From Bacillus sp. FJAT-18017 (GTDB lineage: Bacteria > Bacillota > Bacilli > Bacillales > Cytobacillaceae): 64,000 bases of DNA. Positions 1-8,211 of the stretch are shown piece after piece. Below the pieces are notes generated by a model. The model searched no databases. It was not told the DNA's origin and saw only the letters and a program-made list of their open reading frames with translations. The stretch covers positions 227,001 to 291,000 of the forward strand of contig NZ_CP012602.1 in NCBI RefSeq assembly GCF_001278805.1, given 5' to 3'. Each line of letters starts with the position of its first letter. Within the stretch, counting starts at the first letter, position 1. The position numbers were made by a program, and so were the translations under genes.

Positions 1-1
1 T

Positions 2-1027
2 GGCACACCTATTCGGTTAGCGGGACAGGATTCTGAAAGAGGGACGTTCTCCCATCGCAATATTGTTTTATCGGATGAAAAGACGGGAGAGAAGTATAGC
101 CCAATGCATAAAATCAGTGCAGCAAATGCATCCTTTGCTGTCCATAATAGTACGCTATCCGAAGCTGCGATACTTGGATTTGAATACGGATACAATGTAA
201 TTTCTCCTGAAACGCTTGTATTGTGGGAAGCTCAATTTGGAGATTTTGCTAATGGTGCGCAAGTTATCCTTGATCAATTCATTTCTTCAGGCCGTTCCAA
301 GTGGGGTCAAAGGTCAGGAATTGTGATGCTGCTGCCGCACGGTTATGAAGGCCAGGGACCTGAACATTCCAGTGCAAGACTGGAACGTTTTCTGCAAATG
401 GCTGCTGAAAATAACTGGACTGTTGCGAATGTATCGTCTTCAGCACAATACTTCCATCTTTTAAGAAGACAAGCAGCAATCTTGAATACAGATGCAGTAA
501 GGCCTTTAGTTTTAATGACTCCAAAAAGCTTACTGCGGAATCCTTCGGCAGGGTCATATTTAGAGGAATTTACAAATGGTCAGTTCCATCCGTGTATTGA
601 GCAGCCAGGACTTGGAACCGAACGGGATCAAGTAGAACGAATTGTCTTCTGTACAGGCCGCCTGGCAGTAGAGCTAGGTGACAATGTAAAGGATACGGAA
701 TCCTTTAATTGGCTGGATATTATTAGAATAGAAGAATTGTATCCTTTCCCAGCGGAACAAATTAAAAAGATAATCCATCAATACAAAAACGTAAAGGAAA
801 TTGTATGGACCCAAGAAGAACCGCAAAATATGGGCGCTTGGAATTATATTGCTCCCTGCCTGGAACAGTTGTTGCCAGATTCTATTAAAGTTTCCTATAT
901 TGGAAGGCCAAGCATGTCCAGTCCTTCCGAGGGAGACCCGGCCATTCATAAAAATGAGCAGGCAAGAATTATCAATGCGACATTAACAAAAACCGAAAAT
1001 CTGAAAAAGAACCCTATACATGCTTAA
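2..1027 (+). CDS. odhA: 2-oxoglutarate dehydrogenase E1, C-terminal part (5' truncated)
   Basis: The frame is open from base 2, so the gene starts before the window; an internal ATG at 104 is not the start. The opening residues contain [12 protein letters not shown], which matches the transketolase-type pyrimidine-binding part of OdhA/SucA E1 proteins, followed by the C-terminal transketolase domain. E1 decarboxylates 2-oxoglutarate with thiamine diphosphate and passes the succinyl group to the lipoyl arm of E2 in the TCA cycle. odhB follows after 18 bp, so the two form an operon, as is usual in Bacillus. About 341 C-terminal residues are present. Confidence 0.95.
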   Translation, partial: GTPIRLAGQDSERGTFSHRNIVLSDEKTGEKYSPMHKISAANASFAVHNSTLSEAAILGFEYGYNVISPETLVLWEAQFGDFANGAQVILDQFISSGRSKWGQRSGIVMLLPHGYEGQGPEHSSARLERFLQMAAENNWTVANVSSSAQYFHLLRRQAAILNTDAVRPLVLMTPKSLLRNPSAGSYLEEFTNGQFHPCIEQPGLGTERDQVERIVFCTGRLAVELGDNVKDTESFNWLDIIRIEELYPFPAEQIKKIIHQYKNVKEIVWTQEEPQNMGAWNYIAPCLEQLLPDSIKVSYIGRPSMSSPSEGDPAIHKNEQARIINATLTKTENLKKNPIHA

Positions 1028-1045
1028 GGAAGGAAGTGCAAGGAA

Positions 1046-2335
1046 ATGGCGAAGATCGTCATCCCTCAATTAGCTGAATCAATAACAGAAGGTACCATTG
1101 CACAATGGATTAAACACCCCGGTGATGTTGTTTCAACAGGAGATTATATTTTGGAACTCGAAACAGATAAAGTCAATGTGGAAATTACTTCTGAGTTCAG
1201 TGGGGTATTAAAAGAAATTTTGAAAGAAGAAGGCGATAACGTAGCGGTTGGAGAAGCAGTTGCGGTTATTGAGGAAACTGGTAGTGGTTCCACAAAACAG
1301 GCAAATGAATTGCCTGTTGCAGAAGACACAACTGCAGTAAATGAAGAGACAGCCACAGAAGAAACGCCGGCGGCAAATGAAGCGCCAACTGATGAAGGAA
1401 AACCTGCTTCAACTAACGAAGTCATTGCTTCTCCAGCTGCAAGAAAGTTAGCGAGAGAACGGGGAATTGATCTGCAGAATGTTGTTCCTCAAGACCCGTT
1501 GGGAAGGGTGCGTAAACAGGACGTTGCAAACTATGAACCTGAGAGCCGCCCGGCTGCTAACACGTCCCAGGCCGCAGTACAGCAACCAGGACAGCAAGTT
1601 GCACAGCAAGCACCAGCATATAACCAATTCAGTAAACCAGTAGAAAGAAGAAAAATGTCGCGCCGCCGTGCCACAATTGCAAAGAACCTTGTCCAGGTCC
1701 AGCAAACGGCAGCGATCTTAACGACATTTAATGAAGTCGATATGACTGCTGTCATGAATTTAAGAAAGAAGCGGAAAGATGAATTTTTTGAAGAACATGA
1801 TGTAAAGCTAGGGTTTATGTCGTTTTTTACGAAGGCAGTCGTCAGTGCGCTTAAACGCTATCCATTACTGAACGCAGAAATTCAAGAAAATGAACTGGTC
1901 ATTAAGAAATTCTATGACATTGGCGTTGCTGTTTCTACAGAAGAGGGCCTAGTTGTTCCTGTTGTGAGAGACGCTGATCGATTAAATTTTGCCGAGATAG
2001 AAAAGGAGATTAGTAATCTGGCATTAAAGGCAAAGGAGTCGAAACTAACTTTATCTGACCTGCAGGGCGGCACATTCACGATTACAAATGGAGGAACATT
2101 TGGCTCTTTATTCTCAACACCTATTTTAAATGCTCCTCAGGTCGGAATCTTGGGTATGCACTCCATTCAAAAACGCCCAGTTGCTGTTGATGATGAAACA
2201 ATCGAAATTCGGCCTATGATGTACATTGCTCTTTCCTATGACCATCGTATTGTCGATGGAAAGGAAGCAGTTGGATTCCTGGTTAGAATCAAGCAATTGC
2301 TTGAGGATCCAGAAAAATTACTTTTTGAATCATAA
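1046..2335 (+). CDS. odhB: Dihydrolipoyllysine-residue succinyltransferase (E2 of 2-oxoglutarate dehydrogenase)
   Basis: The 429-residue protein has the E2 domain order. An N-terminal lipoyl domain has its lipoyl lysine in ETDKVNVE (Lys42). An Ala/Glu/Thr-rich hinge follows, then a peripheral subunit-binding domain near residues 127-165 ([14 protein letters not shown]), a Gln/Pro-rich linker, and the catalytic domain with DHRIVDG (His400, Asp404). It transfers the succinyl group from E1 to CoA. It lies 18 bp after odhA, with a purine-rich ribosome site before ATG. Succinyl- rather than acetyltransferase is inferred from the odhA neighbour and the ETDKV lipoyl context. Confidence 0.96.
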   Translation: MAKIVIPQLAESITEGTIAQWIKHPGDVVSTGDYILELETDKVNVEITSEFSGVLKEILKEEGDNVAVGEAVAVIEETGSGSTKQANELPVAEDTTAVNEETATEETPAANEAPTDEGKPASTNEVIASPAARKLARERGIDLQNVVPQDPLGRVRKQDVANYEPESRPAANTSQAAVQQPGQQVAQQAPAYNQFSKPVERRKMSRRRATIAKNLVQVQQTAAILTTFNEVDMTAVMNLRKKRKDEFFEEHDVKLGFMSFFTKAVVSALKRYPLLNAEIQENELVIKKFYDIGVAVSTEEGLVVPVVRDADRLNFAEIEKEISNLALKAKESKLTLSDLQGGTFTITNGGTFGSLFSTPILNAPQVGILGMHSIQKRPVAVDDETIEIRPMMYIALSYDHRIVDGKEAVGFLVRIKQLLEDPEKLLFES

Positions 2336-2376
2336 AATCTAGCTTTTGGATGAATAGTGAAAAGAAAATAAAAAAA

Positions 2377-2409
2377 ACCCGGATTTTAACATATGGTTAA
2401 AATCCGGGT
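2377..2409. terminator. Bidirectional terminator between odhB and nspC
   Basis: A perfect 14-bp stem (2377-2390 with 2396-2409) encloses a 5-nt loop. It has a T-rich tail on the plus strand and a long A-run (T-run on the minus strand) on the other side, so it can end both convergent transcripts. Confidence 0.93.
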
Positions 2410-2427
2410 CTTTTATTTTTCTTTGTT

Positions 2428-3555
2428 TTATGCGAGCCTCATTGCGAAGTCTTGGTAGCCAAACTTCTGGACGACTCTGCAATCTCCATTTTTATCCTGG
2501 ATAGCAATCGCCGGCAGTGGCATTCCGTTAAAGGTTGTATTTTTAACCATCGTATAAATAGCCATGTCGCCAAACACCAATCGGTCTCCAATCTGCAAAG
2601 GCTTGTCAAAGGAATAGTCGCCAATGACATCACCAGTCAGGCAGGTTTGCCCGCCAAGGCGGTACAAGTGCGGCTTTTCACCAACTTCTCCTGAATCAAG
2701 AAGAGGAGGGCGGTATGGCATTTCAAGAACATCGGGCATATGGCAGGATGCTGACGTATCAAGAATAGCAATATCCATGCCGTTCTTTATTGTATCAAGT
2801 ACAGTCGTTACCAAATAGCCAGCATTAAGAGCAATTGCTTCACCTGGCTCAAGGTAGACCTCCAGGCCGTATTTCTCCTGCATCCTCTTAATACATTTTT
2901 CCAGGCGCGGGATATCATAATCCTCCCTGGTAATATGGTGGCCGCCGCCAAAGTTGATCCATTCCATTTGAGAGAGCCATGGGCCAAACTTCTCTTCAAC
3001 AGCATTTAACGTAATTTCCAGTGCATCCGAGTTTTGCTGGCAGAGTGTATGGAAATGCAGGCCAGAAACACCTTCAAGCAAGTCAGGACGGAAATGTTCA
3101 ATTGTTACCCCGAACCTTGAACCTGGTGAGCAAGGGTCATAAATGGCGTGCCCTTCCTGGGTGGAACATTCAGGATTGATTCGTAAGCCAACCTTCCTGC
3201 CGGCTGCAAGAACCTTATCCTTAAACCTTTCTAACTGAGTGTTGGAGTTGAAAATAATATGGTCACAAATCTCAATAATTTCATCCATTTCGTCTTCACG
3301 ATAGGCAGCCGAGAAAACATGATTTTCTTTGCCCATTTTTTCATATCCAAGGCGAGCCTCAAAGGGGCCGCTTGCTGTCGTGCCACTTAAATATTCCCCA
3401 ATCAAGGGATATAAAGAAGTCATTGAAAATGCTTTTTGTGCCAGTACAATCTTGCATCCTGTCCGCTTCATAACCCCGTTCAGGATTTTAAGGTTTTTTT
3501 CCAAAAGGCTTTCATCCACTACATAACAAGGGGTTGGCAATTCTTCAAATTTCAT
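2428..3555 (-). CDS. nspC: Carboxynorspermidine/carboxyspermidine decarboxylase
   Basis: The protein is an alanine-racemase-fold, PLP-dependent decarboxylase of the NspC family. It opens with the family's PTPCYVVDE motif and carries the PLP lysine in LAQKAFSM (Lys41 of 375). It removes CO2 from carboxynorspermidine or carboxyspermidine to give norspermidine or spermidine. I chose the ATG at 3555, one base after the upstream stop, because it matches the family N-terminus. A TTG eight codons upstream (3579) has a better Shine-Dalgarno (GGAAGG) and would overlap the upstream gene by 23 bp. It is cotranscribed with the preceding dehydrogenase gene. Confidence 0.9.
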   Translation of the reverse strand: MKFEELPTPCYVVDESLLEKNLKILNGVMKRTGCKIVLAQKAFSMTSLYPLIGEYLSGTTASGPFEARLGYEKMGKENHVFSAAYREDEMDEIIEICDHIIFNSNTQLERFKDKVLAAGRKVGLRINPECSTQEGHAIYDPCSPGSRFGVTIEHFRPDLLEGVSGLHFHTLCQQNSDALEITLNAVEEKFGPWLSQMEWINFGGGHHITREDYDIPRLEKCIKRMQEKYGLEVYLEPGEAIALNAGYLVTTVLDTIKNGMDIAILDTSASCHMPDVLEMPYRPPLLDSGEVGEKPHLYRLGGQTCLTGDVIGDYSFDKPLQIGDRLVFGDMAIYTMVKNTTFNGMPLPAIAIQDKNGDCRVVQKFGYQDFAMRLA

Positions 3556-3556
3556 C

Positions 3557-4756
3557 TTAGTCCACAAGCTCTGGGTCAAAGCTTTCCTTCCACGGTAGTC
3601 CCCATTTGTTCAATTCTTCCATGAATGGGTCTGGATCGAACTCTTCGATATTAAAGACACCCTTGTAATCCCATTTTCCAGTCATGAGCATCATCGCGCC
3701 AATCATTGCTGGAACGCCTGTTGTATAAGAAACGGCTTGGGAACCAACTTCTCTATAGCATTCTTCATGGTCACAAACATTGTACACATAGTACACTTTA
3801 TCTTCACCGTCTTTTTTGCCACGGAAGATACAGCCAATGTTGGTTTTACCTTTTGTCCGCGGCCCAAGTGACGCTGGGTCAGGCAATACTGCCTTTAGGA
3901 ATTGAAGAGGAATAATTTGCTTTCCTTCAAACTCAATTGGCTCAATCGAAGTCATGCCCACATTTTCAAGGGCCTTCAGGTGAGTCAGGTAGCTTTGGCC
4001 AAATGTCATGAAAAAGCGGATACGCTTTAGGCCAGGGACGTTTTTAGCAAGAGATTCAAGCTCTTCATGATATAGAAGGTACATATCTTTCTCGCCAACT
4101 TCAGGGAAGTCATAAACGCGCTTGATTTCCATTGGCTTTGTTTCAATCCATTCACCATTCTCCCAGTACCTTCCGTTTGCGGATACTTCACGGATATTGA
4201 TTTCAGGATTGAAGTTTGTTGCGAATGGGTAGCCATGGTCACCAGCATTGCAGTCAAGGATATCGATATATTCAATGGTGTCGAAATGATGCTTTAGTGC
4301 GTGAGCAGAAAACACGCCAGTCACACCAGGATCGAAGCCGCTGCCAAGAAGGGCAGTGATTCCAGCTTCACGGAATTTTTCATGATAGTCCCATTGCCAT
4401 TTATATTCAAATTTTGCTGTATCTTCAGGCTCATAGTTTGCTGTATCCATGTAATTTGTTTTAGTAGCCAGGCAGGCATCCATAATAGTCAAATCCTGGT
4501 ATGGCAATGCAAGGTTCATGACGACATCAGGCTTAACTTCATTAATTAAGGCAATCAGTTCATCAACATTGTTGGCATCAACCTGGGCAGTCGTAATTTT
4601 TGTTCCCTTGCCATCAAGCTTAGCTTTCAGTTCATCACATTTCGATTTTGTACGGCTTGCTATGCAGATTTCTTCAAATACATCACTATTCTGAACACAT
4701 TTATGAATTGCTACTGATGCAACGCCACCGGCGCCAATAATAAGTGCTTTTCCCAT
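3557..4756 (-). CDS. Carboxynorspermidine/carboxyspermidine synthase (saccharopine-dehydrogenase family)
   Basis: This is a 399-residue saccharopine-dehydrogenase-like protein with an N-terminal nucleotide-binding motif (GAGGVASVA, residues 8-16). Next to nspC it is best read as carboxynorspermidine dehydrogenase, which condenses aspartate semialdehyde with a diamine (putrescine or diaminopropane) using NADPH. The start is the ATG at 4756, preceded by AGGAG at good spacing. Longer in-frame ORFs upstream run through the attenuator and are not likely to be translated. With nspC it forms the decarboxylated-SAM-independent polyamine route. Lysine-type saccharopine activity is less likely given the partner gene. 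Confidence 0.88.
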   Translation of the reverse strand: MGKALIIGAGGVASVAIHKCVQNSDVFEEICIASRTKSKCDELKAKLDGKGTKITTAQVDANNVDELIALINEVKPDVVMNLALPYQDLTIMDACLATKTNYMDTANYEPEDTAKFEYKWQWDYHEKFREAGITALLGSGFDPGVTGVFSAHALKHHFDTIEYIDILDCNAGDHGYPFATNFNPEINIREVSANGRYWENGEWIETKPMEIKRVYDFPEVGEKDMYLLYHEELESLAKNVPGLKRIRFFMTFGQSYLTHLKALENVGMTSIEPIEFEGKQIIPLQFLKAVLPDPASLGPRTKGKTNIGCIFRGKKDGEDKVYYVYNVCDHEECYREVGSQAVSYTTGVPAMIGAMMLMTGKWDYKGVFNIEEFDPDPFMEELNKWGLPWKESFDPELVD

Positions 4757-4801
4757 TCTTAAGCTCCTAACTAAAGTGAATTTTTTACTTGCCGAAACAA
4801 C

Positions 4802-4843
4802 AAAAAAAGCAAATGCAATACGCATAAGGCGCACAACACTTGC
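4802..4843 (-). terminator. Attenuator hairpin in the polyamine operon leader
   Basis: On the minus strand a 15-bp stem with several G-U pairs and one T-T mismatch (4843-4829 with 4823-4809) and a 5-nt loop is followed directly by seven Us. It lies 46 nt before the start codon of the synthase gene and inside the presumed mRNA leader, so it would be a conditional terminator. Confidence 0.8.
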
Positions 4844-5258
4844 TTTGATATAATCTTATATTAAAAAGGCATACACGCATTTCCATGGCAAAAAACCATA
4901 TCGATACTGGTCCCTAACTTAATTAGGGAGGAAGCTCTTTAATATTCAATATATCATTCTAGGATCAGAGTCTATATAGCAAATAATTACTTTTACCACT
5001 CTTATTGACCGTTTCACAAGTTGTGTGCATATGCACTGGTTGTAAAGTAACCAACTTATAAAATTTGAGCTTTTAACTCAATCAATAAGGCAACAAAAAG
5101 TTGCCAATCGGCATTTGACCCGGCTGTCCGTATGGCCTTAACTCCATAAAAAGAAGTGGTCAAAAATTATCTGCTTGGAAAGACCCCAGATATATAGTGA
5201 ATTCGCAGCTTTCCAATTAACGCTCTTATATATTATCAATATATATTTAATAGTGCAA
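4844..5258 (-). promoter_or_regulatory. Promoter and long untranslated leader of the polyamine operon
   Basis: On the minus strand a SigA-like promoter is visible: TTGCAC at 5258-5253, a 17-nt spacer, and TAATAT at 5235-5230. Transcription from about 5223 would give a leader of about 465 nt before the ATG at 4756, ending in the intrinsic terminator at 4802-4843. The leader holds several small hairpins, for example GGCAAC with GTTGCC near 5095-5111, and TCCCTAA with TTAGGGA at 4911-4929. I could not match it to a known riboswitch or T-box. The stretch has no convincing ORF. Confidence 0.5.
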
Positions 5259-5402
5259 TGGGTAAAAAATAAAAAAATTAATGGAAAATACGACTAAAGC
5301 ACTATGAAAAGAAGATGTATTTATAGAAAATTATGTAAATATAACCATGGTGTGTTAACATAGTAATTAATAGAAATATTTGTAAAGGGCGGAGGGAGAA
5401 AG

Positions 5403-6389
5403 GTGGTAAAGGATCTACATATAACCGGGGTAGAGGAAGAATTGCTTGAGTTACGGCGCAAGATTAATAAAGATACTATGAAGTCCAATTTTAGGCCAAA
5501 GTTTATCGGCGGCATTAATGAAAAGGATGTACAAGAATACATAGACAGTATAGAAGATAAATATCAGCTAATAGAACAGAGCCTGAAGCGGAATATGCAG
5601 GAAATGCTGACGTCCAGGAACAAGCTGCAAAGGGAACTGGAATCCTTTAAAGCTGCAGCCCTGGAAGAAAAGCAAAACCTCTTGGAAAAGCTGGATTTGG
5701 CTCAAAAGGAACTTTCCTTTTACAAGGAAAAATACAATGATGTTCAATTGATAAACGATCAGCCGGATCCGAAAGTTGCTGACCTGCAAACTCAAGTTGG
5801 CACGATGACGGAGAAGCTTGGCTACTTGCAAAACCAAGTTGCGAATGGCAGGCAGGAAAATGAACGGCTTCAAGAATACTCTGCCGGACTCCAGAGGGAA
5901 AACATCACACTTACGGAAAAGCTTAATGAGTTGGAACAGCAAAGCTATTCAGTAAACAATCTAAAGCGCCAATTAATCAGCTTAGAGCATGCCCTGGCTG
6001 AAAAATCCGCCGAAACTGAAGAGTTGAAGCAAAAATATGATAAGGCAGAAGAAGAACTCATGCTTGAAAAAGCGAGAACATCCGGATCAAAAATTAACGA
6101 CTTTAAAAATGATTTGTTCCACGTTTATCAACGATTGGAAACTTTGACTGAAGAACAGGTCAGGCTGAATGAAGAACTCCAGCAGCAGGTTAAGTTCGAG
6201 CAGTTCCGAGCCGATAAAGCCGAAAATCGCTTAGCTGAACTTACTAAGCAAATTGCACATATAAAAGGCAAACTGGAAAGTGAACAAAGCCAATTTGATT
6301 ATCAAATGAGAGAACTAGCTGAACAGCAGCGCCGTTTTCAGTCAGAACTTACAGACAGCTTTCATTCTTTGAAAGTAGAAGATGTATAG
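5403..6389 (+). CDS. Coiled-coil protein with a DivIVA-like N-terminal motif, function unknown
   Basis: The 328-residue protein starts at GTG (5403) after GGAGGG. Residues 40-65 (GINEKDVQEYIDSIEDKY) resemble the FxxxDVDxFLD-type segment of DivIVA/GpsB-like proteins. From about residue 60 to the end it is nearly continuous heptad sequence rich in Glu, Lys, Gln and Leu, with no membrane segment or signal peptide. The N-terminal ~35 residues are basic. It is monocistronic, with a terminator right after it. It may be a cytoplasmic structural or division-associated factor, but that is inference from architecture only. Confidence 0.7.
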   Translation: MVKDLHITGVEEELLELRRKINKDTMKSNFRPKFIGGINEKDVQEYIDSIEDKYQLIEQSLKRNMQEMLTSRNKLQRELESFKAAALEEKQNLLEKLDLAQKELSFYKEKYNDVQLINDQPDPKVADLQTQVGTMTEKLGYLQNQVANGRQENERLQEYSAGLQRENITLTEKLNELEQQSYSVNNLKRQLISLEHALAEKSAETEELKQKYDKAEEELMLEKARTSGSKINDFKNDLFHVYQRLETLTEEQVRLNEELQQQVKFEQFRADKAENRLAELTKQIAHIKGKLESEQSQFDYQMRELAEQQRRFQSELTDSFHSLKVEDV

Positions 6390-6400
6390 TATAGGGCAGA

Positions 6401-6429
6401 AAAGAGCCGTGGGGGTCCCGCGGCTCTTT
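6401..6429 (+). terminator. Terminator after the coiled-coil gene
   Basis: A 13-bp stem (6401-6413 with 6417-6429, one G-T pair) has a 3-nt loop and ends in T residues, 12 nt after the stop codon. Confidence 0.88.
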
Positions 6430-6567
6430 AATCTCAGAGTTTTTTCAACAGTGAATACTTAGTTAAATTGAACTTCCTTCATTTAAACACAATCAATGTG
6501 ACTAATTGAAACCAATTTGCCAAGGATGTAGAATGAAGATACATTTATTTGTATAGGGGTTTTAAAG

Positions 6568-7239
6568 ATGACAAAAACAATTGTAGAAAAGTTGAATCTG
6601 CAAAAATATGAGAAAGCTGCTGTTCTCAATATGCCAGAGGACACAGACTATCTACCAGGACTGGAGAGCTATGACACAAAGCTAAATGAAGGGAAATACG
6701 ATTTGATATTTGCGTTCTTAGTTGATATGGAATCGTTGAAAAACCTTGTCCTAGATGTTGCGGAAAACCAAAGATTGAACAAGAATGGCTATTTGTATAT
6801 TGCCTATGCAAAAAAAGGAAACAAGGTATACGATACATACGTCCATCGGGATGAAATCCTTCCGGGCCTTGGCGTAGCTGAAGATGGTTATGTCGGCAGC
6901 AGCACCATCAAGTTTTCCCGCATGGTTGGATTGAATGATGTTTTTACTGTAGTCGGCCTAAAAGAGGATGCGAAGGGCAAAACTAGTAAAGCAGTAAAGC
7001 CTAGCCAGTGTGTGGATGATTATATCGAGTTTATCCCGGAAATTGAAAAAGACCTTTCTGATACTCCTAACTTATTAGATTTTTATCAGGAACTTACCCC
7101 GGGTTATAGAAAGGATTGGGCCCGCTATGTATATAGTGCAAAGCAGGATACGACGAAAGCGAAACGCCGCGAGGAAATGAAGGAAATACTTGCGGAAGGC
7201 TACAAGAGCAGGGACCTTTACAAGTTGGGGAAGAAGTAG
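6568..7239 (+). CDS. OmdA/YdeI-like protein
   Basis: The 223-residue soluble protein ends in a segment, about residues 165-220 (LLDFYQELTPGYRKDW, then KRREEMKEILAEG), that fits the bacteriocin-protection YdeI/OmpD-associated (OmdA) domain. The N-terminal half (YDLIFAFLVDMESL, then NKNGYLYIAYAKKGN) resembles small DUF3052-like folds. The molecular role is not established. A candidate promoter, TTGCCA-N17-TACATT, lies at 6517-6545. The gene stands alone and ends at a strong terminator shared with the convergent TetR gene. Confidence 0.75.
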   Translation: MTKTIVEKLNLQKYEKAAVLNMPEDTDYLPGLESYDTKLNEGKYDLIFAFLVDMESLKNLVLDVAENQRLNKNGYLYIAYAKKGNKVYDTYVHRDEILPGLGVAEDGYVGSSTIKFSRMVGLNDVFTVVGLKEDAKGKTSKAVKPSQCVDDYIEFIPEIEKDLSDTPNLLDFYQELTPGYRKDWARYVYSAKQDTTKAKRREEMKEILAEGYKSRDLYKLGKK

Positions 7240-7247
7240 GGAGTGTA

Positions 7248-7276
7248 AGCGCCGGCCATTGGAGCCGGCGCTTTTT
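7248..7276. terminator. Terminator at the convergent OmdA-like/TetR junction
   Basis: A 9-bp GC-rich perfect stem, AGCGCCGGC (7248-7256) with GCCGGCGCT (7264-7272), has a 7-nt loop and a T5 tail on the plus strand. The tail overlaps the last codon of the minus-strand TetR gene. Confidence 0.88.
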
Positions 7277-8111
7277 ATAATTCATAATAATTCCTAAGCG
7301 TATAGGATATCCATTTGCAGTGAGGATGGTTACGGATATTCTCAATCAAGCCTTTAACAATCGTTCTACTATACACAGGTTCTTCAAGATCGCGGACAAG
7401 CAAAGACAGCGAATCTTTTTCTATTGGTTCCTCAATTTCAGATATTTTTTCGTTAATCAGTTCAATTAGCTGCTCTCTGGATAGTGGCTCATTCACCGGG
7501 TTTAGAAGAGTGTGATATAAATCCTTTGTTATAAAAGGCAAGGTTGTATTTCTTGCGATTAAGTTGGTTTTTTCCACAAGGGATCGGCAAAGGAGCTCTA
7601 TATCAGGTGAAGGTATATGAAATAAGATGAATAACTGTGAATAAGTGTTCAGCAGCCCTTTTATTGTAAAGACAAGATCGTAAGTAATATCCTCTGCAGC
7701 CTCTCCATACAATCGCACTATCATTATTTGAATACTTTTCTCCATCATATTGTCATAATGGCGCATTTTTAAAAAGAGCTCCTGGTTTAGGGACTGCATT
7801 TGTTCTTTAATAAGGATTTTGGCAAAGTCAGAGCGTTTATAGAATGTCTTGAAAGTTGAATAATAAAAGTCGTATAGAAGATTTTCTATAGAACCTTGCC
7901 TATTGACTATGTAGTCAATGTCCGACACGAACTGCATCATGAAATGATCTATTAATGCAGCAATAAGCTCGTCCTTCGATTTGAATGAAAGATAAAAGGC
8001 GCCCTTTGAAATACCGCACCGATCGGTGATTTGTTGGACAGAGGTTGCTTCAAACCCCTGTTCAGCAAAAAGTTCCAGCGCCTTTTCCATAATCAGTTGT
8101 TTTTTAATCAT
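7275..8111 (-). CDS. TetR-family regulator of the adjacent RND pump
   Basis: The 278-residue protein has a TetR helix-turn-helix in the first ~50 residues (ALELFAEQGFEATSVQQITDRCGISKGAFYLSFKSKDEL). The longer, helical C-terminal part should form the ligand-binding and dimer domain. It is longer than the usual ~200 residues. It is divergent from the RND transporter gene, and a palindrome lies inside that gene's promoter, so it is most likely the pump's repressor, relieved by a pump substrate. The start is the ATG at 8111 and the upstream gap is only 100 bp. The inducer cannot be inferred. Confidence 0.9.
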   Translation of the reverse strand: MIKKQLIMEKALELFAEQGFEATSVQQITDRCGISKGAFYLSFKSKDELIAALIDHFMMQFVSDIDYIVNRQGSIENLLYDFYYSTFKTFYKRSDFAKILIKEQMQSLNQELFLKMRHYDNMMEKSIQIMIVRLYGEAAEDITYDLVFTIKGLLNTYSQLFILFHIPSPDIELLCRSLVEKTNLIARNTTLPFITKDLYHTLLNPVNEPLSREQLIELINEKISEIEEPIEKDSLSLLVRDLEEPVYSRTIVKGLIENIRNHPHCKWISYTLRNYYEL

Positions 8112-8140
8112 TTTTTAATATCTCCCCTATTGCCATCTCA

Positions 8141-8169
8141 TTGACAAATGACCGACCAGTCATTAGTAT
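8141..8169 (+). promoter_or_regulatory. RND pump promoter with embedded TetR operator
   Basis: TTGACA (8141-8146) and TAGTAT (8164-8169) are separated by exactly 17 nt. The spacer is almost filled by ATGACCGACCAGTCAT (8148-8163), an inverted repeat with 5-bp arms ATGAC/GTCAT, typical of TetR operators. Binding there would block RNA polymerase. Confidence 0.82.
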
Positions 8170-8211
8170 AAATAAATGGGCAAGTTAAGTCAATAAAGGG
8201 CAGGTGTCATA

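Noticed and set aside
4844..5223. T-box or known riboswitch in the polyamine leader
   Set aside because: I could not find the T-box core (GGGTGGNACCGCG) or the conserved blocks of lysine, SAM, purine or preQ1 aptamers; kept only as an unassigned leader.
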